A DNA stretch of 64,000 nucleotides from Nymphaea colorata (lineage: Eukaryota; Streptophyta; Magnoliopsida; Nymphaeales; Nymphaeaceae), in the NCBI RefSeq assembly GCF_008831285.2, contig NC_045144.1, forward strand, positions 124,001 through 188,000, given 5' to 3'. Shown here piece after piece: positions 34,561 through 47,049 of the stretch. The position numbers and the translations under genes were made by a program. Below the pieces are notes generated by a model that worked only from the letters and a program-made list of their open reading frames with translations, was not told the DNA's origin and did not search any database. Numbering within the stretch: position 1 is the first letter of the stretch; the number at the start of each line of letters is the position of its first letter.

Positions 34561-36050
34561 TGAACCTAAAAAGTCTGCCTCTTACTCAGTCTACCCATCT
34601 TGTTTTGCATTCACCCATCTCTTTAGGGTGTAGAGTTCATGCCTCCTCGTGATATACCATTTGATGTCAAGAACATTTGTAAAGTAAAAAAATTTTAAAT
34701 TTTGTTTAAAAACATTTTAAAAATGTCTTCGCTCATAATGATATGTTTTTGCTTTACTCTTAGTATCTTCTCGAGCAGGAGAAACTTTCAAGTTTTTGTT
34801 GTCAAGCAATGGAAGAGGAAAGCTGAAAAAATCCTGGATCTGAACAATATGGAAAACTCCTATGAAGCCGAGAAAGTTAAGACTAGGAAATGCTATTGAC
34901 TCTGGTGTTCAAAGATTTGCAAGGATTTAACATGAATATATACTGAGAGAGAAGCCACAATGCTCTGTAAGATCTTGGCATGTAGCAAAATGAGTGTTCA
35001 GAGATGGCTCAGGGCTTGTGTAGTTGTTCCTCTAAGTCAGCAATCAAGAGTACCGGGTAGGCATAAAGCTGATTTATGTCTATTTCGCGAACATAATGAC
35101 TTACGAACTTTTGCCCCATCGAAAACCCGTAAGGTGAAGCGGGTTGGACACGTGACAAAGCTACACATAACCACCAAAGTGGTGGAGCTTCGTAGTAGCC
35201 TTTGAGGTGGTGAGGTATTCCCTTGAAGGTGAAGGTCGGCCTGAAAAAAAAATCAAAGAAAAAAAAATAGCAAAAAGCTAAATGCAAAAGAAAGAAAAAC
35301 AAAAAAACTAAGAAAAAAAAAACAAAACGTGCCTGCCAAGAGATGAAAGACATGAAGGTTGAACTCGCAGTAATTGAATGTAACGATCTTTTGTGGATGT
35401 GCGAATTTGGGGTCAATATCTGCTCCTTTTTTTTATTACTAAGATGTCGAGGATGATTCCTTTATGTTCACATTTTGGAAATTGAAAGATATCCCTTCTA
35501 GAGGTTCGACGACATTGATGCGAAATGAATCCTAATCCTTGTTTGGTGCTATGGATAAGTGAATGACATATTACTTGCACAACACGAGCACTCAAGCTTA
35601 TGAGTTAAAGTGATAATTTTGAACTATTTCAAAGTCAAAACTTGAAATCTTTTGTTATATTTCGAGGTTTTCTTGGCATAAGAGGAACTAACCAATCCCC
35701 TTTGGTCTTGAAAGGTGTTTGTCATTTCATTGACAAACTACTAGTCCATTCATGGAATAGATGGAACTCTTCAAACCTAGTCCACTTATGCTGAATGTGA
35801 CAATTTGTCCATCTTTTCCTTTGTCTTGAGAGAGGCACATCATTTGGGAACCTGGCCCATAATTCCATCTTAACCGAGTGTCTTCAACCCGTTGAAATGT
35901 CTTTATCCTGTTTTTCAATGACATAACCTAGACTTAGGGTTGAGGCTATCATGGAAGATCTCTTATCTGTTTTCAAAAGAACTGGTCGATTTTGAACTGT
36001 GACGTTTTTGAAAAGTTCTATCCTTTGAAGTTGCATGAATTTTATTCTTG
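34561..36050. repeat. repeat X copy 3 (segment B)
   Basis: Collinear with X2 (9560-10990). It retains about 80 bp near 35930-36015 (AGACTTAGGGTTGAGG...) that X2 lacks but X4 keeps (52439-52520). So X2 has a private deletion there. Confidence 0.8.
35009..35416 (-). other. minus-strand ORF in repeat X copy 3, unknown
   Basis: 135 codons covering the hydrophobic F-rich stretch, PTFTFKGIPHHLKGYYEAPP and SRVQPASPYGFS, as in the other X copies, ending at HKP. Its 5' part is in a different frame here. Family not recognised. Confidence 0.35.
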
Positions 36051-36468
36051 GCTTCATCTAATATTTGTCTTGGCTTGCAATACATGGTTTTGCAAAATGA
36101 GGTGGAGTTATTCTTCATCGCCACCAACTACCCACCCATGCCTTTGCTTCGACAGTTGGGTCCTTTATGGTTTCGAACCAGGTTAGTATTCAGTTTCTTC
36201 GTGTCATGTTAGTTGAGTGTTATGGATATTTATCATATTTTGACTAATATGTGTTTTGTTTATCCATAAATGAGGGCAGTATTCAGCATTGGGGAAGCTG
36301 TGGCTTATGGGCCCACTGTTCAAATGTGCGTATATTGTGTTTTTATTTTCAGAGCTAGCATGTCAATTCATACAGTTAAAAGCATGCTTTCTTTTTGTCC
36401 TCATAGCTAAATCTTATTTATGAGATCTAATTGCAGGACTTGCCTTTGGTTGCTCAATTTTATTGCAG

Positions 36469-36615
36469 GTGGGACATTTGCATTGTACTCACTGATATGC
36501 AAGCATGTAAAGCTCTGTCTTCTTCCAAACCAATTTTCATCTGATGCTCGTATCAAGTTCAACTAAAGGAGCCACCTCCACAGCTTGGAATGTCAATAAC
36601 GATGAAAGAAAGGAG
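36469..36615 (+). pseudogene. KUP/HAK potassium transporter exon, segment B
   Basis: Best preserved of the four exon copies: GGTFALYSLICKHVKLCLLP then NQFSSDARI, before the shared break (KFN, stop), and in the shifted frame LKEPPPQLGMSITMKER. Acceptor TTGCAG and donor GTATGTG are intact. No adjoining membrane-helix exons found within 2 kb either side. Confidence 0.82.
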
Positions 36616-38869
36616 GTATGTGAGCTTCATTGTCACTGAAAAGGATGTTCTCGTTTGTTCTTGTTGGTACTTGACAGAAGTGTCCACTGTCTTTTGATGT
36701 CATTGTTGAACTTCTCCAAGATAGTAAGGGTTCAACTAGATATAGGATTTTAATGCTACTATGTTACTATGTTTTAATTTCACTTTGTTTTTGACTTTTT
36801 TTTTTATGGAACAGGCGATTGCTTTAGAGATTACCACAATTATGGTGTGCCTATGAATTATTTTTTCCTCCATAATATTTAACACATTTGATGTAGAAGG
36901 TTTGCAGTCATATGGGTTCAAGCTGGACTTTGGCAAGTTGTTGTATGAAAACCCCTGTATTATAACAATTTGTTTTTCCTTGTACACGTGAAAATCTAAT
37001 TATGAAGGAAAATGAAGAAATTGAAGAAACATGAGAAAGTGACTTAAAGTAGAAGAGACCATATTCTCCATATAGGATGTATGAAGCAAATTCTTGTTCT
37101 TTCTTACAGATGATATGTGCCTCATAGGGAGAGTTACTTATGCAAGTTTTTTGTCCATGCAGTTGATTGCCACAACTTCTCTTTTCCAGGGGGGGACTCC
37201 TCATCTCCTGAACACTGAAGGCTGCTTTTGAAAATTGCCGTAAGCACAACTTTCCATTTTGCTCCTATTTTCGTTCTGTTGTGAGCATCTGTGATTGGTC
37301 TAGTTGTCATGACCAGTGACCACTTTAATGATGCTGCAACAGAAGAAGCCAGATATTGGGGGCTGTTTGGCCTTCATCTTGATCAAAAGAGAAACAGATT
37401 ATGAATCGTAGGTGTGGATCAAATTGCTGGCAAACTATGGTGGATGTAGACTTGCCATTTATCACTTTTTTTTATTTTCTCAAGTCCTTTAAGATTTTTC
37501 TTATTTATATATTATTTATTCTTTGACAAAAGTAGATAATATTTGTTTCTAAGCCCAACTGATTGAGTCTTTGAATCAGCCAATTCACCAAATGGGCACC
37601 CTAACCAATTTGATTCACATTGAGATTTTTATAACACTGATTAAGACTTGATAGGAAAAGTGCTCATTGGCAGCCAAGGTACAAGCATCTCTCTCTTTCA
37701 TTTCCGTTAGAAATGAGGGCTGGCCAAAAAGCCCTGTGTTTTGGGTCTGTTCTCTCTCTCTTTCACTAGGAGATGCTCATGCCGATTTACAACAACTGGA
37801 ATTCTGCAACAACCTGCATCGATTTCCTTTTCCAATTTTGATTTTTTTTTTCCTAAATATCAATTGACGACGGATGGATGGATTAGTCAAAGGTCATGAC
37901 CTTTTGCTGAGGAGACCTTGGTTGAGAAGGCAGAGGTTGTGGCGTTGCTGGCGGAAGGTAGTGCTGAGGTAAAAAAAGCAAGGGTAAAAAAAGTCAAGGA
38001 TCTGGAACTTGACATAGCTGAGAAACCAACCGAAGCCTGAGCATTTTGGTTTTCTTTATTATTAATTTGCCTGTTTCTTGGCTGTTTTTCTTTTCTTTTT
38101 CGTGTGCTGCAGAAGCTCTCCCGCATGCATCTGCTCACGTCTGCATTAGCTCCTCTTCCTCATCGGCAGCTGCTCACGTCTGCATCAGTTCCTCTTCCTC
38201 ATCTCTGTCGAGGTAAGGTGCAGGCTTGCCTCTTTCGATCGCGTTTTATTCTCATGTCTGCCTGTGTTTCCTGTCTGCCTTTCCCCAAATCACAGCCCTA
38301 GTCGTCTTCTTCACCCTTTTAACATAAGGAGGGTCGTTTTAGATATGCTTTATCTTTGAAAAAGTAGATGATATTTGTTAATTAGCCCAACTGATTGAGT
38401 CATTGAATATCTTACGGTGGCCAAAATTTATTGGATCTTTGTTGCCTTTGCTGTATTTGAGGAACATGTGATCACTATCCTCATTAGCTTGCTTACACAT
38501 GATGGTAAGGGTTCTCCTTGAGGTTCAGACAACTCGCGATTTGCAGAGGCAGACCCAGCTATGCATCGGGCTGCCCTCCTCTTTCCAAACCCTCTCCTCT
38601 TTTAAGTCTGGCCACTTCCATCTCCTCCGTATTAAACCATGTCATATCATATCATAGAGTTCTTGGCTCCCTTCACTTTGAGCCCCACATAGGATTTGCC
38701 AAGTTGGACAAGTTTCATATGCTAATAGGTAATTGAATTTAGAGAATTGTTAATTTTGTTGGAGAACGTGTGCTGAAGGCTTCACTGGTTGTGACCCTTC
38801 ACTCCAAAAATTCATCACCATGCACCTCTTTATTTCGCACCCATTCAAGAGCCAGAGTGGTTTCAATTT
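36616..38869. other. intron-like and unique DNA after the KUP exon
   Basis: 36616-37490 matches, in reverse, 16240-17180. 37490-38869 has no copy in the window. At 37900-38040 a plus-strand frame reads ETLVEKAEVVALLAEG and VKKVKDLELDIAEK before TGA, a Lys/Glu-rich helix-like peptide without an assignable family. At 38104-38215 a CAG-preceded stretch with two diverged copies of CTGCTCACGTCTGCAT ends in a GTAAGG donor-like site. Either could be a relic exon. Confidence 0.45.
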
Positions 38870-40080
38870 GGAAAAGGGTCTGCTTACAAGATGGATGTTA
38901 TATGAATATTGGACTTTCATGCATTGTTGTTTTTCTTTGTCGGTTGCTAAATACTTTTATCTGTTTAGTGATATTTGGTCCTGTCCATTGTACTTCCTAG
39001 CATTAATGTCATTATTGGGTTTTGCTTCAAATTGTATTGTTTCTTTTCCTATCCTTGCCTAGTTCTAAATGTTGCTTAGATCTGATCTTTCCTCTAATTT
39101 TGCTTTTCTTGTATTTGCAGTTATGACTTGTGACCTAATTTTGCCTATGGCGGGTCAAATTTGTGGTGAGAAAGAGAAGGCTCAATGAGGCAGTGCATTG
39201 TTCTGCACTTGTCTAAGACAGTCTTATTGTCAACAAATGTTTCCCCTTAATGCAGCTCCAATTAATTGTCATGGTAACCTTTGGGGATATGATGAAGGTT
39301 CGTGGTCTATTACAAGAAGTGAGTTACTTTGTTCTTTGAAGAGAAAACCTGTTTTCTATAAATTTTATAGAATAATGTGATTTCTTTGCTAATGTCCTTT
39401 ACATTTGGGTTTCTTTTTATTTGTATTATTCTTGCCCTGTGTGCTTGAGTGTTGTATGCTCATCTTGGGTGCAAGCATTTTGTTGGTGGACTGCACTTGT
39501 CTAAGACAGTCTTATTGTCAAAAAATGTTTCCCCTTAATGCATCTCCAATTAATTGTCATGGTAACCTTTGGGGATATGATGAAGGTCTATTACAAGAAG
39601 TGAGTTACTTTGTTCTTTGAAGAGAAAATTTGTTTTCTATAAATTCTATAGAACAACATAGCTTGATTTCTTTGCTAATGTCCTTTACATTTGGTTTTCT
39701 TTTTATTTGTATTATTCTTGCCCTATGTGCTTGAGTGTTGTATGTTCATCTTGGGTGCAAGCATTTTGTGTTTTGATCTTCTTGCATCTGATTATAGTTT
39801 TCTGAATTTTCTGTGTTTTTTTACTGACCTTTAATAGTTTAATTAGGAAAAATTGTTTTTGAGAACCTTTAGTCTGTTCTACTTTGTACAGAAATTGGGA
39901 AGAATAAAAAAATGCCAAAATTGTTCAAAAAATTCTGAACTTTGGGTTTCTAAAATGCTCTAATTTTGTAGAGTAAAAAAATCCTTAGTTTTCATATTGG
40001 CTCTTTACAATATAATGTCTTTTTAACCCAGATTTGTGAACCTGTCAGAAATCGAAAAGTCTGCCTCTGTTCTATATCCA
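38870..40080. repeat. partial third copy of the segment (B2)
   Basis: Starts at GGAAAAGGGTCTGC and follows 33636-34545 with substitutions. It includes a 288-bp internal tandem duplication (CTGCACTTGTCTAAGACAGT at 39203 and again at 39491) absent from A and B. Coding relics as in B. Confidence 0.75.
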
Positions 40081-40399
40081 AATACTTTTTTACTTTGGCT
40101 TTCTGTAGACAACCTTACATTCAGAGTCTAACAATGTCCAATCCCATAGTTGTCATTCCTGTCCTTCCATAATCAGTCCTGACATCATTTCCCTAATGAT
40201 TTTACAAAAGCCACTGCGTAGGACTGGCTTATGCTGGCCTTCATTCAAGGAAAAATAAGAACTTAATGTAAACCTCTTGCAAAACTTTCAATCAGTTGAT
40301 GACCTAACATTTATGGGAACTTGTCACCCTTAAACCAACCTTTTATGTAGAATGTCATACTTTTGTGAAAGTTGGCGAAGTTTGTTCTTCTACTCAGTC
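40081..40399. other. unique insert in B2
   Basis: Not found in A or B at the same place. AT-rich, no ORF of note, no clear terminal repeats. Confidence 0.5.
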
Positions 40400-41188
40400 T
40401 ACCCATCTTGTTTTGCATCCACCCATCTCTTTAGGGAGTAGAGTTCATGCCTCCTCGTGATATACCATTTGATGTCAAGAACATTTGTAAAATAAAAAAA
40501 AAATCCCGAGTTGGAGAAACTTTCAAGTTTTTGTTGTCAAGCAATGGAAGTGGAAAGCTGAAAAAATGCTGGATCTGAACAGTAAGGAAAACTCCTCTGA
40601 AGCTGACATAGTTAAGACTAGGAAATGCTATTGACTCTTGACTCTGGTGTTCAAATATTTGCAAGGATTTAACATGAATATATACTAAGAGAGAAGCCAC
40701 AATGCTCTGTAAGATCTTGGCAGGTAGCAAAATGAGTGTTGAGAGATGGGCTCGGGGCTTGTGTAGTTGTTCCTCTGAGTCAGTAATCAAGAGTACCGGG
40801 TAGGCATAAAGCTGATTTATGTCTATTTTGCGAAGATAATGACTTACGAACCTTTGGCTTGTCGAAAACCCGTAAGGTGAAGCGGGTTGGACACGTGACA
40901 AAACTACACATAACCACCAAAGCAGTGGAGCTTCGTACTAGCTTTTGAGGTGGTGAGGTATTCCCTCAAAGGTGAAGGTCGGCCTGAAAAGAAAATCAAA
41001 GAAAAAAAAATGGCAAAAAGCTCAATGCAAAAGAAAGAAAAACAAAATAACTAAGAAAAAAAAAACAAAAGGTGTCTGCCAAGAGATGAAAGACATGAAG
41101 GCTGAACTCGCTGGAATTGAATGTAGTGATCTTTTGTGGATGTGCGAATTGGGGGTCAATATCTGCTCCTTTTTTTATTACCTAAGAT
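40400..41188. repeat. repeat X copy 4, left part
   Basis: Collinear with X2 and X3 up to AAGAT at 41184-41188, where the gypsy element begins. The copy resumes at 51949. It lacks about 50-60 bp near 40503 (the TTTAAAAACATTTTAAAAATG stretch) present in A and B. Confidence 0.85.
40431..40901 (-). other. minus-strand ORF in repeat X copy 4, unknown
   Basis: 156 codons, SRVQPASPYGFSTSQRFVSH through EEQLHKPRAHLSTLILLPAK. The C-terminal reading agrees with copy 1, so copies 1 and 4 share the frame that copy 2 lost. Family not recognised. Confidence 0.38.
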
Positions 41189-44130
41189 TGTCACACCCCG
41201 ACCTTTTGACACTCAAACATTTTTTTTTTCTAAACATAAAGCATCGAGGTGCGACTACTCTACAATTCAAATGTGAAGGAGCCATGCCATTCAAAACAAT
41301 GGGGCGAACTTTCATTTATATAATCATTTCAATTCATACAAAATCACATCGATGTATAACAAAAATGCCCCAAACTATATAATTGATGCCTAACAAAAAC
41401 AAGACATCAATAAAACCAAAATAAGACGCGCCGGCACTACAAAAGACGCATCCCAAAACCTCCCCAGTAGGACGTGAATGAAGCCATCTGCTCAACCTGC
41501 TGCCCGGATCTGCAAAAACATGAAAAAGAAACAACTGAAGGCTTAGCCTTCGCAGTATGGCAACAAGGCAGGAAAATACTAAACCCTCTCAGTTGGGGCT
41601 CAAATCAGAAAACAATTCTCAAAATCATTCATCATCATGTTGTGTCAGAGTACGACACGTACAAGCCACTCAATGGCCACAATACACGATTCAATCACAT
41701 GCTTTCATATCCAACACATGCACAACAGTCACATATACAATCATCTACATTACATTTTCATTAACTTTAGTGAATTAACAGTTCCTGTGGGTGCAACACA
41801 GGCACGTGCACACCATGGGCGGCCTATAGCCGAGAGACAACCCCCGTGGTGGCCCATAACAGTATGGATCCATTTCATCCGCTTCAGCAGTTGAGCACTC
41901 GTCCATGGATGTGTGAAGTCCAAGGAGAGATATTTAGCTTTCCCTAGGACACCCAGGTTGGGAAGGCGGGAGCCCACACTCCAAGCACAACACACAACTG
42001 TACCCTGGGGCCTTGCACCGCCTGCGCTCCGAATAGGCGAGACCAGTGGTAAACAAAGGGAACGTCTCCCACACACATAGCCACATCCCACTGGCCTCTC
42101 ATCTCTTAGTTATTCATTCTTATCATTATAGTTACACATTCACAAGACGACTGGCTAACACATGAGGTTAGTACACTTCACGAGTGCACCCACACCTCCG
42201 ATTACATCCACTTGAGGTCTATACATACAGTAATAGTCATTGCTAGCCGTCATACCATACGGGTACAACTACCCTCCAAATCATCCATTTGCATCATTGC
42301 CCATGGCAATGGTTATGCAACAACATACACATTCATAACAATCATCTCATCAATCACATCAATCACATCTTTTGAAATACTTAGCCAAACCACAGAGAGT
42401 AGTCTCGATCTGCGGTAGGCTCGTAGCTGTCCTATGCAGTTATCATTCTATGAAGCATTTTAATGCATAATTGGGGTCGATGAGACACTCGACTCGATAC
42501 CCCACCTCATCTGTCCTAAACAGTTATCAATTCTAGCATGCACATGAAATTACGTAACCTTTTCAAAACAAGCGACTAATAATCTTTCTAACCCATTCAT
42601 ATCATATAAGCAACATACGTATACTCATTCACAAGGAAATCAATCAATTAACATCACAATCCTAGGATCCCCTGATCCTAGGAACACACAATCACACATT
42701 TGCCCAGGCATGGATTTGCCTGGAATGTCGCCATACCTATGGCGCGCTCACCAAATTGTTCAAAACTCTTCAAGCTTCGAACTCAACATCGACGGGACGT
42801 GCCCGGAGCACCTGCAGACATAAACAAAAGGTAAGACTCCTACTAGATACCTAAACAATTCAAACAAATACCAAACAAAATCCTTGAGGCACGTGTCATC
42901 GCCTCAAGAGGGTGTCGACGAGTAGTGTCGACCTACACGCCCTCTAATAGGCCACTACGTAACTTCTTGCCGTTTCCACCCAACGTCAAAACCCCAATGC
43001 TTCGATCAAACCATCCTTAACGCATTTCTCATAAACTTTCCGTTAGATGAGGTGTCTTCCCAACTTGCGCACCCTCTTCCTACTACACATACCACCCACG
43101 ACATCAAGGGTGTTCCAAGCATTCCCCAAAGGCGGTCCTACGCTTCTCCATAACGTCTCTAACTCTACCATGCTTCCCTATAGCATCGAAAACAACCTAT
43201 TATGCATAAAAAATCATAACAAACACGAATCACCTCTTTTCTCCCATCATCCTACACTTTTCCCGAAAAGCAACGTCACTTGCATGCGTCCCTAACTATC
43301 CATTCTACCTTCTAGCATGCTCAAACAGTAATTATACATGCTCTAATCGATAATATTCAATAATTTGGGCTTGATTAGATCTTGCTCACCCCAAAACAAG
43401 AGTGCGAACTGTTGTAACGTCTCCGACAGCCACCCCAAGCGCTCAATCGATCCCCAAATGGCAAAAATCGTGCCAAGACTCCACCACCTAGTCGCTGTTA
43501 TGAGGGGAAGAATACGTTCCCCTAGCTGCAAATCAACCAAACCCACAATATAATCAAAATCAGCGAGAAGGGGCCTCAAGGGAGGGGTCTGCCATAAAAA
43601 AAAACCTACGGTAGATGTTAGGTAGGCTGAAAACGAGAGGGAGAAAGGGTTCGGTCAAAAGGGGAAAAGAAGGCAGTGAGGTGAGAGCACGTGAGAGAAG
43701 GGAGAGATGGTGCTGACAAAGAAAAAAACGGGCAGATGGAGTAAGAGAGACCGTAGAGGGAGGTGCAAGCGAGGAGCACGAGGGAAAAGAGGGAGACGGT
43801 CAGAGAGGCCGTGTGGTTGAGAGGGGAGACGGCAGAGACAGTGAGAGAGGGAGGAGGAGAAGAAGGAAGAAGGAAGAGTCAGAGAGAGGTTGAGGGCTTA
43901 CCCAAACGCCGACGCCACCGCCGCCGTTCCTTCCTCCGCCGGCCCAAGCGTCGCCACTACTCCATCGTCCTCCTCCTGGTCTCACACGGGCGAAACAGAA
44001 GAAAGAAGGCGACGAGGAAGAAGAGGGAGACGCGAGGGAGAAGGGCCCTCACGTCGGGCTCCTCACGCGCTTGGGTTCGGGTCCGGATCTGGACCCGACC
44101 CGTTTTGCCTGCAAGACATCGAGCGTTACA
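41189..44130 (-). repeat. 3' LTR of the gypsy element
   Basis: 2942 bp, TGTCACACC...CGTTACA as read on the plus strand. Contains two perfect hairpins (42661-42682 and 42704-42723) and a GA-rich stretch (about 43630-43890). ORFs in it are out of register between the LTRs and unsupported. Confidence 0.93.
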
Positions 44131-44144
44131 TCCTACCCTCCTTA
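44131..44144 (-). other. polypurine tract of the gypsy element
   Basis: Minus strand AAGGAGGGTAGGA immediately before the 3' LTR, the primer for plus-strand synthesis. Confidence 0.75.
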
Positions 44145-44178
44145 AATAAAATTTCGTCCTCAAAATTTAGATCATACC

Positions 44179-45480
44179 TCAATGCAAGAACAAGTGTGGA
44201 TATTTCTTTCGCATGTCCTCCTCAGGTTCCCATGTGCTCTCCTTCAATCCATGGTACTGCCATTCCACTTTCACTAAAGGCATTCTCTTAGTGCGAAACA
44301 CTTGCTCTCTTTGATCCACAATTCTAATAGGTTTTTCCTCCATTATCAGATCATCCTGCACCTGAATACTTTGAAAATCAATCACATGTGTCGGATCTGG
44401 TACGTACTTTCGAAGCATGGAAACATGGAAAACGTCATGAATATGACTCAAATCAGGTGGCAGTGCCAATCTGTAGGCCACCTCTTCAATCTTCTCTAAT
44501 ATCTCAAATGCTCCTACGAACCTCAAGCTCAACTTTCCCTTCACGCCAAAACGAAAAACACCTTTAGTAGGGGAAATCTTTAGGAACACATGATCACCAA
44601 CCTCAAAAGCCAACTCTCTACGCCGAAAGTGGGCATAGCTTTTCTGTCTACTCTGAGCAGTCAACAACTTTTTCCTTATCAATAGCACTTGGTCGGTGTA
44701 GTGTTGCAATACTAAAGGGTTTTCGATCTTACCATCACCCAATTTGGTCCAACAAGCTGGCGATCTGCAAGGCCTTCCATACAAAGCCTCAAAAGGTGCC
44801 ATCCCAATACTAAAGTGGTAACTGTTATTATAAGCAAATTCTGCCAGTTTCACATGTTTATCTCATTCTCCTTTCCACTCTAAGACACAAGCACGCAACA
44901 TGTCTTCTAAGGTCTGAATGGTCTTCTCAGATTGCCCATCCGTTTGGGGGTGAAACGCTGTACTTAGCCTAAGCTTGGTACCCAATGCCTTCTACAGTTG
45001 CCCCCAAAACCTAGAGGTGAAACGTGGATCTCGATCCGAAATGATAGACCTTGGTACACCATGTAATCTCACTATCTCGCCAATATATAACTCTGCAAGA
45101 CTTTCCAAAGACTGACTGATTCTGATTGGCAGAAAATGGGCAGACTTCGTAAGTCGATCAACAATCACCTATATGGCATCATGTTGCCTTCTAGTGCGAG
45201 CCAAACCAACCACAAAATCCATCGTAATGTCTTCCCATTTCCACACTGGGATATCAATCCTTTGCAACAAGTCTCCGGGCCGTTGATGCTCTGCTTTAAC
45301 TCGCTGGCTAAGTAAACACTTTGCTACATATTCTGCAATTTCACGCTTCATTCCAGGCCACCAAAAATTTCTCTTCATATCCTGAAACATCTTGGTACTG
45401 CCAGGGTGTATAGAAAACTTAGATTTGTGAGCTTCATCAAGCAACCGTCGCTTCACCCCATCATCTCTAGGAACCCACAA
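44179..45480 (-). pseudogene. gypsy integrase with chromodomain, broken by stops
   Basis: Zinc-binding region: His-x3-7-His (HKSKFSIHPGS) and FWWPGMK, but the last Cys of CLxC is Ser (CLLS). Core: first Asp in TMDFVVGL, second in SDRDPRF, Glu in [17 protein letters not shown] interrupts after RRQHDAI (45169), another after FWGQL (near 44994), and a TGA after EWKGE (near 44856). The C-terminal 224 codons (44179-44853) are open: AEFAYNNSYH, LYGRPCRSP, then HDVFHVSMLRKY and a chromodomain-like end (VKVEWQYHGLKESTWEPE, YPHLF). All three stops fit single C-to-T or G-to-A changes. Confidence 0.9.
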
Positions 45481-45690
45481 TCTTTGTCAAAACCGCAACG
45501 AACCATCTTTATCTTGATGCCAAAGAGAATCTGTCTTCTTACTTTCTTCCATGTTCTTAGCAAACTCTAGATCTTCCTTTTGCTTCATTACAAGTTCTTC
45601 CATCAAAGGATGTCGTATCAAGGCCGTCATCGTTGCCCTGTTCTCATCGCAGAGGTAAGGCTGTCAAGCTATCACATCTTGCAATAATGT

Positions 45691-47049
45691 CTAAGAACGA
45701 GTCAACATACTACACATTGTTGCCTTAGCCTGTCTGCTCAAAGCATCAGCCACCACATTCGCCTTGCCTGGATGATATGATATGGTGAAATCATAATCCT
45801 TCAAGTACTCAATCCATCTTCTTTGCCTCAAGTTTAGATCCTTTTGAGAGAATATATACTTCAAGGACTTATGATCTGTAAACACATCGAATGTTGCACC
45901 ATAGAGATAGTGTCTCCACATCTTCAATGCGAACACAACTGCTTCCAATTCCAAATCATGAGTGGAATAGTGTTGCTCATGAGCCTTCAACTGCCTTGAT
46001 GCATAAGCCACTACACGACCATGCTGCATCAACACACACCCATATCCGATCCCCGAAGCAACTGTGTACACCACAAAACCAGAACGACCTGATGGAAGCG
46101 TCAGAATAGGGGCAGTAGTAAGCTTGTCCTTTAGAGTTTGAAAGATCTTCTCACACTCTTCATTCCAAACAAACTTCACTTCTTTTCTCAATAGCTTCGT
46201 AATTGGTGTAGCTATCTTTGAAAAGTCTTGTATGAATCTGCGATAATATCCTGCCAATCCCAAAAAGCTTCTAACTTCAGTTACATTGCATGGTGTCTTC
46301 CATTCCGGTACAGCTGACACCTTAGCCGGATCGATGGATACTCCATTCTTCGAGATCACATGACCCAGAAAGTTTACCTTCTCTAGCCAAAATTCACATT
46401 TTGAATATTTGGCATAAAGTTTATGCTTGCGCAAAAGACCCAACACTCTTCTCAAGTGGTCTCTATGCTCTACCTCACTTTCTGAGTACACCAAGATATC
46501 ATCAACAAAAACAATAACAAATTGATCCAAGAACTCTTGGAAAAGCCGATTCATGAGGTCCATGAATGCTGCAGGAACATTGGTCAACCTAAAAGGCATG
46601 ACCCTGAATTCATAATGCCCATATCTAGTTTGAAAGGCAGTCTTAGAAACATCTTGCTCTCATATCAAGAGTTGATGGTACCCTGTCCTCAGATCGATCT
46701 TGGAGAAAACCTTTGCATTCTTAAGTTGATCAAACAAGTCTTCGATTCTTGGAAGCGGATACTTATTCTTGACGGTGACTTGATTCAACATGCGATAATC
46801 TATACACAACCGCATTGTCGCATCTTTCTTTTTAACAAACAACACTGGTACTCCCCACGGTGACACACTAGGTCAGATGAAGCCCTTGTCTAAGAGCTCC
46901 TGCAGTTGCTTCTTCAACTCTTCTAATTCTGCTGGTGCCATATGGTAGGGTGCCTTAGAAATGAGAGCTGCCCCATGCAACAACTCTATCTTGAACTCCA
47001 CGTCTCGAGTTGGGGGCAAACTTGACAGTTCCTCAGGAAACACATTGGG
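45691..47049 (-). pseudogene. gypsy reverse transcriptase-RNase H, broken by stops
   Basis: Reads [50 protein letters not shown] (first catalytic Asp region), [10 protein letters not shown] and FVDDILVYS (catalytic YVDD-type box, near 46500). The connection and RNase H follow, with [18 protein letters not shown] and ADALSR. TGA codons at 46873-46875 and 46660-46662 interrupt it, each at a place where chromoviruses usually have Arg. The first RNase H Asp is replaced: YTVAS in place of the usual Y-S/T-D-A-S. A TAA separates it from protease. Not functional. Confidence 0.9.

Noticed and set aside
43763-44291. Arg-rich ORFs of 128 and 133 codons at the end of the gypsy LTR
   Set aside because: Translation of GA- and CCG-rich LTR DNA, broken by an indel in the other LTR at 51780.
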